The notes under the pieces were generated by a model. The model was not told where the DNA came from and made no database searches. It worked only from the letters and a program-made list of their open reading frames with translations. Of a DNA stretch of 64,000 nucleotides, positions 27,434 to 35,814 are shown piece by piece. Location: the NCBI RefSeq assembly GCF_008801925.2, contig NZ_CP062803.1, positions 2,170,001-2,234,000 of the forward strand, in the 5' to 3' direction. Source of the stretch: Cupriavidus basilensis (GTDB taxonomy: Bacteria > Pseudomonadota > Gammaproteobacteria > Burkholderiales > Burkholderiaceae). Every line of letters starts with the position of its first letter. The stretch's first letter is position 1. The translations under genes and the position numbers were made by a program.

Positions 27434-27664
27434 TCAGGCGAAAACCGCCTCGATCACCAACGCCTCGGCCGGGCACGCGGCCGCGCCTTCACGCGCCTCC
27501 TCCTCCAGCTCCGGGGGCACCGTGTCCACCTCTACGTAGACCAGGCCGTTCTCGTCGAGCTTGTAGATCTGCGGGCAGAGTTGCGCGCACAAGCCGTAGC
27601 CGCAGCAACGGCTGCGATCGGCGCGCACCTGCAGCACCACGGCCGCTTTGTTTTCCGAAGTCAT
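27434..27664 (-). CDS. [3Fe-4S]-type ferredoxin
   Basis: This 76-residue ferredoxin carries cluster cysteines Cys20, Cys26 and Cys64-Pro. The central Cys of a [4Fe-4S] motif is replaced by Tyr23, giving the C-x2-Y-x2-C pattern of [3Fe-4S] ferredoxins that serve P450s and some Rieske dioxygenases. Extra cysteines at 21 and 30 (CCGYGLCAQLCP) are unusual and could allow cluster conversion. I start at the internal ATG 27664, preceded by AAAGGAGGAGAC. It is the first gene of the operon that continues with SDR, extradiol dioxygenase and FAH protein. Confidence 0.9.
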   Translation of the reverse strand: MTSENKAAVVLQVRADRSRCCGYGLCAQLCPQIYKLDENGLVYVEVDTVPPELEEEAREGAAACPAEALVIEAVFA

Positions 27665-27714
27665 GTCTCCTCCTTTTGTCTTCTGGCGATGTGTCGCACT
27701 AGAGCTAATTATAT

Positions 27715-27735
27715 GCACAGTTTTTTCAAAAGTGT
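27715..27735. promoter_or_regulatory. Palindrome between the ferredoxin operon and the IclR-type gene
   Basis: GCAC-N13-GTGT with centre AGTTTTTTCAAAA. On the minus strand it reads ACACTTTTGAAAAAACTGTG and closely resembles the site before the Rieske dioxygenase, differing mainly by two extra central bases. It lies 51 bases before the ferredoxin ATG and 170 bases before the IclR start, so it can control both directions. Confidence 0.55.
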
Positions 27736-27905
27736 CACCTTTTAACTCGGGGTTGACCCGGGTCGCACGCCGCCGCGCAGGCCAGGTACGGGTAAATCCG
27801 AGGGCGGCGGTTTCCCCTGTAGAATTCTCGATTCAGAATATAATTACCGCATACAGAACGAGAACGGTGCCGAGCCATAGCGCGAACCAGGAAGACAGCA
27901 AACCC

Positions 27906-28763
27906 ATGAGCCAACAGAACGCCGCACCCGCACGCAAACGAACAGCCCCCGCCAGCGCAGCCGCGCCGGCGGCAAAACCAAAGCCCAAGGTCAGGGCAGC
28001 CACCAACGCCATGGCCAATGCCGTGACCGTGAAGCCGGTGTCCAATGCCATCCGCATCCTGCGCTACCTCACCCAGACCGGCGCGCCTGAGCGCGCCGCC
28101 GACATCGCGCGCCACCTCTCCATCAATTCCAGCACCTGTTTCAACATACTGCGCACCCTGGTGGCCGAGGATGTGGTGGACTTCAATGCCTTGTCCAAGA
28201 CCTATTCCGCAGGGCTTGGGTTGGCACGCCTGGTCGAGCAACTGGTCACGCAAGGCCAGCGGCTGCAGCTGGCGGCTCCGCCCATGCAGGACCTCGCCGC
28301 GGAGTTCGGCGTCACGGTGACGTTGTGGCGGCGCCTGGGGGCCGACCGCATCGTCCTGGTCAGTTCCCAATCCAGCCCGACCAACCTGCGCATCGACATG
28401 CCAGCTGGGCAGCGGCTGCCGATCCTGATGGGCGCCAGCGGCCGGCTCTTCGCCGGCAGGCTCGGGCTCACCGAGGAGCAGCTGCGCGAGGAGTTCGAGC
28501 AACTCCGCTGGGTCCGCACGATCTCGTTCGACAACTACCTGCGCGAAGTCAACCGCGCGCGGCGCCGCGGCTGGGCAAGCGACGACGGCTACTTCGCCAC
28601 CGGCGTGCTCGCCATCGCCGCGCCCGTATGCGACCCGAGCGGCAACATCGCCTTTACCGTGTCCACGGTGATGATTCGCGGCGACCGCAGCGAAGACAAG
28701 GTAGAGGCGCTGGGCGAAGCCGTGCGCGACCTGGGCCACAAACTGGAAGCCGTGCTGTTCTGA
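27906..28763 (+). CDS. IclR-family transcriptional regulator with basic N-terminal tail
   Basis: This 285-residue protein begins with a 45-residue Ala/Pro/Lys/Arg-rich segment (ARKRTAPASAAAPAAKPKPK) resembling histone H1-like tails. It is followed by the IclR winged HTH (VSNAIRILRYL, RAADIARHLSINSSTCFNIL, about 48-110) and the effector-binding domain (about 125-280; MGASGRLFAGRL, GVLAIAAPVCDPSGNIAF). I start at ATG 27906. IclR proteins commonly control aromatic and terpenoid catabolism; the dit cluster has an IclR-type regulator too. It is divergent from the ferredoxin operon and upstream of the amidohydrolase/acyl-CoA dehydrogenase operon, so it is the prime candidate for binding the ACAC...GTGT sites. 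Confidence 0.9.
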   Translation: MSQQNAAPARKRTAPASAAAPAAKPKPKVRAATNAMANAVTVKPVSNAIRILRYLTQTGAPERAADIARHLSINSSTCFNILRTLVAEDVVDFNALSKTYSAGLGLARLVEQLVTQGQRLQLAAPPMQDLAAEFGVTVTLWRRLGADRIVLVSSQSSPTNLRIDMPAGQRLPILMGASGRLFAGRLGLTEEQLREEFEQLRWVRTISFDNYLREVNRARRRGWASDDGYFATGVLAIAAPVCDPSGNIAFTVSTVMIRGDRSEDKVEALGEAVRDLGHKLEAVLF

Positions 28764-28837
28764 TCTGCTGATCCTCCCACCAAGGCCGCGCCGGCCCTGA
28801 GCGCGCTGCGCGCGCCAGCCCGCGCGTCCATTCCCCA

Positions 28838-28860
28838 GCGGCCGACACCCCGTCGGCCGC
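28838..28860 (+). terminator. Hairpin downstream of the IclR-type gene
   Basis: GCGGCCGAC and GTCGGCCGC form a perfect 9-bp stem with loop ACCCC, about 75 bases past the stop codon. There is no T-run, so it may need Rho or only protect the 3' end. Confidence 0.5.
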
Positions 28861-28996
28861 GTCATGCCGCCGCCCTGCGCGGCACACCTCCCCCTATATC
28901 TCCAACAACCCGCCTCAAGCAGTGGCAGCGCCCCCCTCGCGCGCACTCGCCTCATCGTTAACCCGCAAACTCCGCGGCTGCCCACCTTTAATATGC

Positions 28997-29015
28997 ACAC
29001 ATGCATTGATTGTGT
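28997..29015. promoter_or_regulatory. ACAC-N11-GTGT operator before the amidohydrolase operon
   Basis: The core is ACAC-ATGCATTGATT-GTGT, flanked by ATATGC and ATAAC. It lies 85 bases before the ATG at 29100 in the only AT-rich part of the spacer. It has the same 11-base spacing as the sites at 35702, 58180 and 63576. Confidence 0.6.
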
Positions 29016-29099
29016 ATAACTTTTTAACTACTATCCGAATGCCAATCCGCTACAACACGGCTTGCCAGACAGTGGCAGCCCATACACACGGGGACACCG

Positions 29100-30407
29100 A
29101 TGAAACTGGAAGATCTCATTCTCGTCAGCGTAGACGACCACGCGATCGAGCCGCCTAACGCCTTCACCCGCCACATGCCGGCCAAATACAAGGGCCGCGA
29201 ACCCAAAGTTATCGAACGCGGCGGCCGCGACGTGTGGGTGTTCGAGGAACAAGCTACCGGCTACATGGGCCTGAACTCGGTCGTAGGCCGCCCGAAGGAG
29301 GAATACGGCATGGAGCCGCTCGGCTACGAGCACATGCGCCGCGGCACCTGGAATATCAAGGCGCGCGTCGATGACATGAATGCCAACGGCGTTCTGGGCT
29401 CCCTGTGCTTCCCGACGTTCCCGGGTTTCGCCGGGCAACGCTTCCAGGGCTACGCCGACCGCGGCGTGTCGCTGGCCGCCATCCAGGCCTACAACGACTG
29501 GCACCTGCATGACTGGTGCAACGCCGCGCCCGGCCGCTTCATGCCGCTGATGCTGGCACCCTGGTGGGACATGCAAGCGGCGGCCGCCGAGATCGGGCGC
29601 ATGGCCAAGCAAGGCGTGCACGCGCTCACGCTGTCCGATAACCCCACCTTGCACGGCTACCCCTCGATCCACAGCGACTACTGGGACCCGGTGTGGAAGG
29701 CCTGCGCCGACAACAACGTGGTGGTCTGCTGCCATATCGGCACCGGCGCCAAGGCCGCGCATGCGTCCGACGATTCGCCCATCGATGCGTGGATCACCTC
29801 CATGCCGATCTCAATCGCCAACTCGGCCGCCGACTGGATCTGGGCGCCGATGTGGAAGAAATTCCCCAAGCTGCGCATGGCGTTGTCGGAAGGCGGCATC
29901 GGCTGGATCCCCTACCTGCTGGAGCGGGCCGACTTCACCCATCGCCATCACCATGCGTGGACCATGTCCAACTTCGGCGGCAGGATGCCCAGCGACATCT
30001 TCAACGAGCACATCATCACCTGCTTCATCGAAGATCAGTTCGGCCTGAAGAACCTCGACGCGATCAACGTCGACAAGGTCACCTGGGAATGCGATTACCC
30101 GCACTCCGACTGCACCTGGCCGGGCTCGGCGGACGTGTTCCACCAACAGGCCGGCCACCTATCAGACGAGGTGATCAACAAGATCACCCACCTGAATGCG
30201 ATGCGCGAGTTCTCGTATGACCCGTTCTCGATCCTCGGTCGCGAGAACTGCACCGTGGGCGCGCTGCGCGCGCTGGCCAAGCACGTGAGCGTGGAGCCCG
30301 CGCTGGGCATGGGCGGCGCAGCGCCGGTACGCGACCCCAACAAGCCGGTCACGTCGGGCGACATCAATCGCATGTTCGCCGCGGCCGACGCGCAAGCCGC
30401 GCTGTAA
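29100..30407 (+). CDS. Amidohydrolase-family protein (ACMSD/decarboxylase-like), long form
   Basis: This 435-residue TIM-barrel metalloprotein is of the amidohydrolase_2 group. The N-terminal metal site reads VDDHAIEPP (Asp13-His14-x2-Glu17), replacing the usual H-x-H. Later ligands are likely in CCHIGTG, SEGGIGWIP and ECDYPHSD. This D-H-x2-E form is seen in uncharacterised members of catabolic clusters. ACMSD relatives decarboxylate or hydrate aromatic or ring-cleavage acids with Zn or Mn. ACACGGGGACACCG precedes the ATG and gives a weak ribosome site. It is the first gene of a five-gene operon with three acyl-CoA dehydrogenases and a [2Fe-2S] ferredoxin. A shorter paralogue with an intact H-x-H is at 50446. 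Confidence 0.87.
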   Translation: MKLEDLILVSVDDHAIEPPNAFTRHMPAKYKGREPKVIERGGRDVWVFEEQATGYMGLNSVVGRPKEEYGMEPLGYEHMRRGTWNIKARVDDMNANGVLGSLCFPTFPGFAGQRFQGYADRGVSLAAIQAYNDWHLHDWCNAAPGRFMPLMLAPWWDMQAAAAEIGRMAKQGVHALTLSDNPTLHGYPSIHSDYWDPVWKACADNNVVVCCHIGTGAKAAHASDDSPIDAWITSMPISIANSAADWIWAPMWKKFPKLRMALSEGGIGWIPYLLERADFTHRHHHAWTMSNFGGRMPSDIFNEHIITCFIEDQFGLKNLDAINVDKVTWECDYPHSDCTWPGSADVFHQQAGHLSDEVINKITHLNAMREFSYDPFSILGRENCTVGALRALAKHVSVEPALGMGGAAPVRDPNKPVTSGDINRMFAAADAQAAL

Positions 30408-30423
30408 GCCAGCGGTCACCCGG

Positions 30424-30447
30424 CCGCGGCGGCCTAGGCCGCCGCGG
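30424..30447. terminator. Perfect 24-bp GC palindrome between amidohydrolase and acyl-CoA dehydrogenase genes
   Basis: CCGCGGCGGCC and GGCCGCCGCGG meet at a central TA, giving a perfectly symmetric sequence 17 bases past the amidohydrolase stop. In RNA it would form a very stable hairpin. No U-run follows, so it may be a processing or stabilising element inside the operon rather than a terminator. Confidence 0.45.
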
Positions 30448-30510
30448 TGTGTTCTGCACCGTCGCCTCGTGGTCGTCACCGCACCAGCCGCCTCACGCCC
30501 ACCTCGAATC

Positions 30511-31659
30511 ATGTCCACGCACGCATTCCGCTATTACCGCATTCCACCCGACGCCGAGCCCTTGCGTGAGCAAGTCCGCGGCTTTCTTGCCGAAGCCTTG
30601 AAGGATCGGTCGCCACTGCAGCGCGCCGACTCTTGGATGGGAGCCGATCCCGAATTCAGCCGCGAACTCGGCCGTCGGGGCTGGCTGGGGATGGCCCTGC
30701 CCCGGCGCTATGGCGGCGCAGAAGCGGGCCCATTCGCACGCTATGTCGTGATCGAGGAGTTGCTGGCCGCCGGCGCGCCAGTCTCCGCGCACTGGATCGC
30801 CGACCGCCAAAGCGGCCCACTGATCCTGCGCTACGGCACCGAAGCCCAGCGCGACAAATACCTGCCGGGCATCTGCCGCGGCGAGAACTACTTCTGCATC
30901 GGCATGAGCGAGCCCAATTCCGGGTCGGATCTGGCCTCGATCCGCACGCGCGCCCAGCGCCGGGGTGATGGCTGGGTACTCAACGGGCATAAGCTCTGGA
31001 CCACCAACGCCCACTACTCGCGGTACATGATTGCCCTGGTGCGCACCGGCGAAAAACCCGCGTCGCGCCACGAGGGGATGTCGCAGTTCATCATTGACCT
31101 TCAATCGCCAGGCATCACGATCCGTCCGATCCGGGACCTGGCCGGCGGCGAGCATTTCAACGAAGTCTATTTTGACGATGTCCAACTCGGCGCCGACGCC
31201 TTGATCGGCACCGAGGGCCAGGGCTGGGAACAGGTGACGGCGGAACTGGCCTTCGAGCGCAGCGGGCCGGAGCGCTTTCTCAGCAGCATTGCCCTGCTGC
31301 ATACGCTGATCGACGCCATCGGCAAGCATCCCGATGCACTGCAGGCGCGGGAGATCGGCCGGCTGGCCGCCCGCCTCTTCACGCTGCGGCAAATGTCGCT
31401 GTCCGTCACTGCGGAACTGGCGGCAGGCCGCAACCCGGCCTGGGCGGCTTCCTGCGTGAAGGACCTCGGCACGCAGTTCGAGCAAGACATCCCGGAGGTC
31501 GCGCAACTGCTGCTGGACCTGCCGCCGAGCGTGGGTGGAGGTAACGACCACGCCCAGGTGCTGGCCTACCTGATGCAAATGGCGCCCTCCTTTTCCCTGC
31601 GCGGTGGCACGCGCGAAATCCTGCGCGGCATTATTGCCCGCGGACTCGGGCTACGGTGA
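30511..31659 (+). CDS. Acyl-CoA dehydrogenase, larger subunit of a probable heteromeric pair
   Basis: This 382-residue flavoprotein belongs to the FadE family. It shows the N-terminal helical domain, the beta-domain FAD/substrate motif IGMSEPNSGSDLASIRTRA (about 130-150) and the C-terminal GGTREILRGIIARGLG. A Glu in LAFERSGPERF occupies the place used as base by long-chain and isovaleryl-type enzymes. It would put an alpha-beta double bond into an acyl-CoA. The next gene encodes a smaller, diverged acyl-CoA dehydrogenase that overlaps or abuts it, the arrangement of the alpha2beta2 enzymes used for steroid side chains. I start at ATG 30511; a longer frame begins at 30469. Confidence 0.9.
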   Translation: MSTHAFRYYRIPPDAEPLREQVRGFLAEALKDRSPLQRADSWMGADPEFSRELGRRGWLGMALPRRYGGAEAGPFARYVVIEELLAAGAPVSAHWIADRQSGPLILRYGTEAQRDKYLPGICRGENYFCIGMSEPNSGSDLASIRTRAQRRGDGWVLNGHKLWTTNAHYSRYMIALVRTGEKPASRHEGMSQFIIDLQSPGITIRPIRDLAGGEHFNEVYFDDVQLGADALIGTEGQGWEQVTAELAFERSGPERFLSSIALLHTLIDAIGKHPDALQAREIGRLAARLFTLRQMSLSVTAELAAGRNPAWAASCVKDLGTQFEQDIPEVAQLLLDLPPSVGGGNDHAQVLAYLMQMAPSFSLRGGTREILRGIIARGLGLR

Positions 31660-31664
31660 ATCCC

Positions 31665-32738
31665 ATGCAAGAGATCTTTGAGAGCACCATTGAGCGCTTG
31701 CTTGGCGACACCGTCACGGCAGAGCTGCTGCGCACCTGCGAAACCGGCGCCTGGCCCGCGTCACTCTGGGCCAGCGTGGAGGACTCCGGCTTTGCCGTCG
31801 CCGCCGCCCCCGAGGCCCGGGGCGGTGCCGGTGCCAGTTGGGCGGACCTGTTCGTCGTCGTCCGCGCCGCCGGCCGGCACAACCTGCCGTTGCCCTTGCC
31901 CGAGACGCTGCTTGCCAACGCCTTGCTCGGGCAAAGCGGCCTGGAAGCACTGAACGAGCCTCTGGGCATCGCCGCTGGCGGTATGCTGAGCCTGCGGCGT
32001 GGCCGCGTTGGCGGCACCCTGCGCGATATCCCCTGGGGCCGGCATGTGCAGCGCTTGGTGGCGGTGACTGATGGACCCGAGCCGACGGTGGTATTGCTGG
32101 ACACCACCGGTGCGCGGTGCCAAACCCGGCAGAACACGGCCGGGGAGCCGCGCGACGACCTGCACTTCGACGATGTGTTCCCGTTATCCAGTGCGCCGCT
32201 GCCCGCCGAAACGCCCGCCGATGTGCTCCAGCTCGGCGGCGCGCTGATGCGATGCGCGCAGATCGCCGGCGCCACGCAGACCGTGCTGGACCTGGCCACA
32301 CGCTACGCCACCGAGCGGGTCCAATTCGGCAAGCCGATTGGCGCCTTCCAGGCGCTGCAGCAGCAGATGGCAGTCCTCGCCGAACACGCTGGCGCCGCCG
32401 CGGTCGCGGCGGAATGTGCCTTCGCCCAGTCACTTGATGCAGCCGGCGGCTTTGCTACCCTGCCCATCGCCGCGGCCAAGGTCTGTAGCGCCGAAGCCGC
32501 GGGCATGGCGGCGTCGGTCGCGCACACAGTGCATGGCGCCATCGGCTTTACCGATGAACATGCGCTGCACCTGTCCACGCGGCGGCTCTGGTCCTGGCGC
32601 AGCGAATTCGGCAATGCCACCACCTGGTCGCAGCGCCTTGGCCAGGCCGTGTGCGGTGCCGGAGCGGCGGCGCTGTGGCCAGCGCTGACGGCCTGCCGCC
32701 TGGACTTTCCCGCTCATCACGCGCGCGTTCAGGCCTGA
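31665..32738 (+). CDS. Diverged acyl-CoA dehydrogenase, smaller subunit
   Basis: This 357-residue FadE-like protein has a weak N-terminal half. A recognisable C-terminal part has TRYATERVQFGKPIGAFQALQQ (about 205-230) and a helical bundle to the end. The SEPxxGSD motif of the middle domain is absent, as in the partner subunits of heterotetrameric acyl-CoA dehydrogenases. An alternative GTG start at 31656 overlaps the stop of the previous gene. The tight overlap with a complete dehydrogenase supports a two-subunit enzyme with one FAD site per dimer, which is inference. Confidence 0.85.
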   Translation: MQEIFESTIERLLGDTVTAELLRTCETGAWPASLWASVEDSGFAVAAAPEARGGAGASWADLFVVVRAAGRHNLPLPLPETLLANALLGQSGLEALNEPLGIAAGGMLSLRRGRVGGTLRDIPWGRHVQRLVAVTDGPEPTVVLLDTTGARCQTRQNTAGEPRDDLHFDDVFPLSSAPLPAETPADVLQLGGALMRCAQIAGATQTVLDLATRYATERVQFGKPIGAFQALQQQMAVLAEHAGAAAVAAECAFAQSLDAAGGFATLPIAAAKVCSAEAAGMAASVAHTVHGAIGFTDEHALHLSTRRLWSWRSEFGNATTWSQRLGQAVCGAGAAALWPALTACRLDFPAHHARVQA

Positions 32739-32782
32739 ACCACGCATCACCCTCAACGACGCCTATCCTCAGAGACTTGACC

Positions 32783-33907
32783 ATGCGGACCGTATTCCGA
32801 GAAGACCACGAACTATTCCGCCAGCAGGCGCGTCGCTTCATCGAGAGCGAGATCGTGCCCCACCTGCCCGACTGGGAGCGGGCCGGCATCGTGCCCACGG
32901 AGATCTGGCGCAAGGCCGGCGAGATCGGCCTGCTGTGCGCAACAGTACCGGAGGAATATGGCGGCGCCGGCGGCGACTTCGGCCACTCCGCCGTCATGAT
33001 CGAGGAGCTGGCCCGCGTCAACGCCACCGCCATCGGCTTCACCACGCATTCCGAGATCGTCGCACCGTACATCGTCGCCTACGGCAGCGAGGAGCAGAAA
33101 CAGCGCTGGCTGCCCCGCATGGCCAGCGGCGAACTGATCGGCGTGATCGCCATGAGCGAGCCCGGCATCGGCAGCGACTTGCGCTCGATGCGCACCAGCG
33201 CCACGCGCGACGGCGGCGACTACATCGTCAACGGGCAGAAGACCTTCATCACCAATGGCGGTAATGCCGGCCTGATGATCACGGCCACCAAGCTCGACCC
33301 GAAATCCAAGGACCTGACACTGATCTGCGTCGAGGAAGACCGGCCCGGCTTCTCCAAAGGCAAGCTGCTGGAAAAGATCGGCCTGAAGGGACAGGACACC
33401 TCGGAGCTCTTTTTCGACAACGTCCGCGTACCGGCGGAGAATCGCCTTGGCGAAGAGAACCAAGGGTTCCGCTACCTGACCCACCAGCTCGCGTGGGAAC
33501 GCACCATCATCGGCATCCGCGCGGCCGCGTCGATTGAAGCATTGTTGGCGGAGACCATCCAGTACACCCGCGATCGCCTGGTATTCGGCAAGCCGGTGTT
33601 CGACTTCCAGAACACGCGCTTCAAGCTCGCGGAGGTGAAGGCGCAGGCCACCATGCTGCGCGTCTTCGTCGACGACTGCCTGGGCAAGGCGATGCGCTTT
33701 GAGCTCACCGCCGAGGTGGGCGCGATGTGCAAGCTGCTCGGCTCCGAGCTGCAAGGCAAGCTGCTCGACGAGTTGCTCCAGTTGCACGGCGGCTACGGCT
33801 TCATGAGCGAGTACAAGATCGGCCGCTCGTGGGTGGATGCACGGGTTGCGCGCATCTATGGCGGCACGTCCGAGATCATGAAGGAAATCATCAGCCGGTC
33901 GCTATAA
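32783..33907 (+). CDS. Acyl-CoA dehydrogenase (isovaleryl/long-chain type)
   Basis: This 374-residue complete FadE-type enzyme has IAMSEPGIGSDLRSMRTSA as the flavin/substrate motif (about 125-145), VNGQKTFITNG, DRLVFGKPVFDFQNTRFKLA near 275, and YGGTSEIMKEIISRSL at the end. The Glu at the MCAD catalytic position is Gly (YGGTSE), so the base is probably the Glu in LAWERTIIG, as in isovaleryl- and long-chain enzymes. It follows the heteromeric pair by 44 bases. Electrons would go to ETF, not encoded here. Confidence 0.93.
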   Translation: MRTVFREDHELFRQQARRFIESEIVPHLPDWERAGIVPTEIWRKAGEIGLLCATVPEEYGGAGGDFGHSAVMIEELARVNATAIGFTTHSEIVAPYIVAYGSEEQKQRWLPRMASGELIGVIAMSEPGIGSDLRSMRTSATRDGGDYIVNGQKTFITNGGNAGLMITATKLDPKSKDLTLICVEEDRPGFSKGKLLEKIGLKGQDTSELFFDNVRVPAENRLGEENQGFRYLTHQLAWERTIIGIRAAASIEALLAETIQYTRDRLVFGKPVFDFQNTRFKLAEVKAQATMLRVFVDDCLGKAMRFELTAEVGAMCKLLGSELQGKLLDELLQLHGGYGFMSEYKIGRSWVDARVARIYGGTSEIMKEIISRSL

Positions 33908-33945
33908 CGCGCCCGGCTGCAACGCAAGAAAACCCAGAGGAGACA

Positions 33946-34272
33946 ATGATGCCCAAGCTTTCGTATATCCGCCACGATGGCACCCGTACCGATGTCGAGG
34001 TGTCAACCGGCGCCACGGTCATGCAAAGCGCCCTGGAGCGCGGCGTCGATGGCATCAGCGGCGATTGCGGCGGCGCTTGCCAATGCTGTACCTGCCACGT
34101 CTTCGTGGAGGAAGCCTGGCTCAACAAGCTGCCGCCCGTGGACGAGATGGAGGACGCCATGCTGGACAGCACCGCCGAGCCGCGGCGCGCCAACAGCCGC
34201 TTGTCCTGCATGCTGACGATGGCACCGGAACTGGACGGTCTGGTCGTGCACCTGCCTGCTTCCCAGCTCTGA
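33946..34272 (+). CDS. [2Fe-2S] ferredoxin of the adrenodoxin/putidaredoxin type
   Basis: This 108-residue ferredoxin has cluster cysteines at 41, 47, 50 and 88 (C-x5-C-x2-C...C; DCGGACQCCTC and LSCMLT). Two further cysteines at 45 and 48 sit in the loop. This class passes electrons to bacterial P450s, and a P450 gene converges on it 54 bases away. GAGGAGACA is directly before the ATG. No ferredoxin reductase gene is present in the window, so the reductase must be supplied from elsewhere. Confidence 0.93.
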   Translation: MMPKLSYIRHDGTRTDVEVSTGATVMQSALERGVDGISGDCGGACQCCTCHVFVEEAWLNKLPPVDEMEDAMLDSTAEPRRANSRLSCMLTMAPELDGLVVHLPASQL

Positions 34273-34283
34273 GCGAAGCAACC

Positions 34284-34304
34284 GGGGGCGCTTGCAGCAC
34301 CCCC
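34284..34304. terminator. Possible bidirectional terminator between ferredoxin and P450 genes
   Basis: GGGGG and CCCCC with inner GC pairs form an imperfect hairpin between two convergent stop codons. No T-run is seen. The position is the main evidence. Confidence 0.4.
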
Positions 34305-34326
34305 TCCCGCCGGTGAATCCCTGCAA

Positions 34327-35601
34327 TTAATCCCAGATGACCGGGACCGAATGCGGCCCGCGCAACTGCGCCCCCGCAATCCTGGGCGCCGGCTTGTCCG
34401 GGTCCAGCCGGATATTGGGTAGCAGGTCCAGGATGGCGTTGACCGCCGCCTGAAGCTCGATCTTGGCGATGTACTGGCCGATACACATATGCGCGCCGAA
34501 GCCAAAGCCGAAAGAAGGCTTCGGCCTACGGTCAATATCGAAGGTCTCGCTGTTCTCGAAGGCTTCCTCGTCGCGATTTGCAGATGAGACGATGCACTGA
34601 ACCATCGCGCCCTTAGGCACCAGAACACCGCCGATCTCCACGTCCTTCGCCGCCTGTCGCACCTTGAAGGTGGCGACCGGCTCGAACCGCACGGCTTCGT
34701 CGATCGCCTTGGGCACCAAGCCGCGGTCCTGGCGCACCCGCTCCAGCAGTGCAGGCCGCTCCAGCAGCAGCGTCATCAGCGAGCCGAAGGTGCGAGTGGT
34801 GGTCTCGCCCGCGGCGGGCAGCAAGGAGCGCACGAAGGTGGCGACCTCATGATCGTCTAGCCGGCGCCCCTCGTACTCGGCACGAATCAGCCGGCTGATC
34901 AAGTCGTCGCCATCGGCGCCATCCTTGCGTACCTGGACCACCTCCACCTTGACTGCGTCGTAGAGCGCCTGTGCAGCCGCCATGGCCGCCTTGCGCGCCG
35001 CGGCCGCCCGTTCGGCATCGACCTGCGGGCCGGCCAGGATGGCCAGCGCCCATGCAGCGTATTGCTCCACCCGTTCAGGCGTGTCATCGGGGAAGCCGAT
35101 CAGCGAGTAGATCAGCCGGATCGGGAAATGCAGGCCGAAGTCCATCAGGTCAGCCCGTTTTGCGGCCGCCATCGGCACGATGTATTCGTTGCGCACGATC
35201 GGATCCATCTTGGCATCGCGCCAGCGGTTGACCACATCGGGCATGAAGACAGGCTGCAGTAAGGCGCGCGCGCGGCGGTGCGCGTCCCCGTCCATGCCGG
35301 TCAGGATCAGCCCGTCGAAGAACGCGCCCAGGCCTTCGGCGATGAAGCCACTGGTGAAATTGGTGGCGTCGCGCAGCACCGCCATCACGTCCTTGTATTT
35401 GAATAGGGTGAAAGTGGGCCGGTCGGGGTCCAGCCCGGCGATGGTGGGCACACCCAGGCGTGCCATGAAATCCTCCGCAATCACCGGCGAATTCCTGCGC
35501 ATGTTGCGGTAAATCGCATGCAGGTCGACATCGCTGCCGCGGTAGTTCTCCGCCACGCCGGCAAATGCCGTCTCGAGGGCGGGTGCTGCGCTGTTGCTCA
35601 T
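34327..35601 (-). CDS. Cytochrome P450 monooxygenase (first paralogue)
   Basis: This 424-residue soluble bacterial P450 has I-helix oxygen-activation motif AAGETTTR (near 260), K-helix E-x2-R in IDEAVRFEP, and the haem loop FGFGFGAHMCIG with the thiolate Cys at 373. It would hydroxylate the substrate using the [2Fe-2S] or [3Fe-4S] ferredoxin of the cluster. I start at ATG 35601 (AGGAGACCGAG upstream), because the family N-terminus begins there although the frame is open farther. A close paralogue is at 44654, with long identical blocks such as KADLMDFG/RADLMDFG and GFIAEG.GAFFDGLI. It is divergent from a flavoprotein gene across a spacer with an operator. Confidence 0.95.
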   Translation of the reverse strand: MSNSAAPALETAFAGVAENYRGSDVDLHAIYRNMRRNSPVIAEDFMARLGVPTIAGLDPDRPTFTLFKYKDVMAVLRDATNFTSGFIAEGLGAFFDGLILTGMDGDAHRRARALLQPVFMPDVVNRWRDAKMDPIVRNEYIVPMAAAKRADLMDFGLHFPIRLIYSLIGFPDDTPERVEQYAAWALAILAGPQVDAERAAAARKAAMAAAQALYDAVKVEVVQVRKDGADGDDLISRLIRAEYEGRRLDDHEVATFVRSLLPAAGETTTRTFGSLMTLLLERPALLERVRQDRGLVPKAIDEAVRFEPVATFKVRQAAKDVEIGGVLVPKGAMVQCIVSSANRDEEAFENSETFDIDRRPKPSFGFGFGAHMCIGQYIAKIELQAAVNAILDLLPNIRLDPDKPAPRIAGAQLRGPHSVPVIWD

Positions 35602-35701
35602 CTCGGTCTCCTTCCTGGATGTCATTGCCCGGGGATACGTACGGGGGAAGCGTCCATATGGCCGCATTGCCGTTTGACCCCGGGTCAGCATATTTAATTG
35701 A

Positions 35702-35720
35702 ACACTTTCTGCAATTGTGA
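35702..35720. promoter_or_regulatory. ACAC-N11-GTGA operator between P450 and flavoprotein genes
   Basis: ACAC-TTTCTGCAATT-GTGA, one mismatch from the ACAC-N11-GTGT core. It lies in the divergent spacer, 101 bases before the P450 start and 95 before the flavoprotein start, so it is almost central. The surrounding TATTTAATTG is AT-rich. Confidence 0.55.
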
Positions 35721-35814
35721 TCCACTTAATCGACGCGGGCAAGACCAAACGCACTGACCGGAGCCATCCGGGTGCCAAGGCTGCACCCAGAACGACAAAC
35801 AGGACGGAGACAAC

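Larger units (their letters stand above)
28764..29099. other. Spacer between the IclR-type gene and the amidohydrolase operon
   Basis: These 336 bases contain a GC-rich hairpin near the IclR end and an ACAC-N11-GTGT palindrome about 90 bases before the amidohydrolase start, both listed separately. The rest is GC-rich and holds no ORF that I can support. The AT-rich stretch around 28990-29035 is the likely promoter. Confidence 0.5.

Noticed and set aside
33891..34628. Minus-strand open frame across the ferredoxin and P450 3' ends
   Set aside because: It overlaps two well-supported genes and has no domain features.
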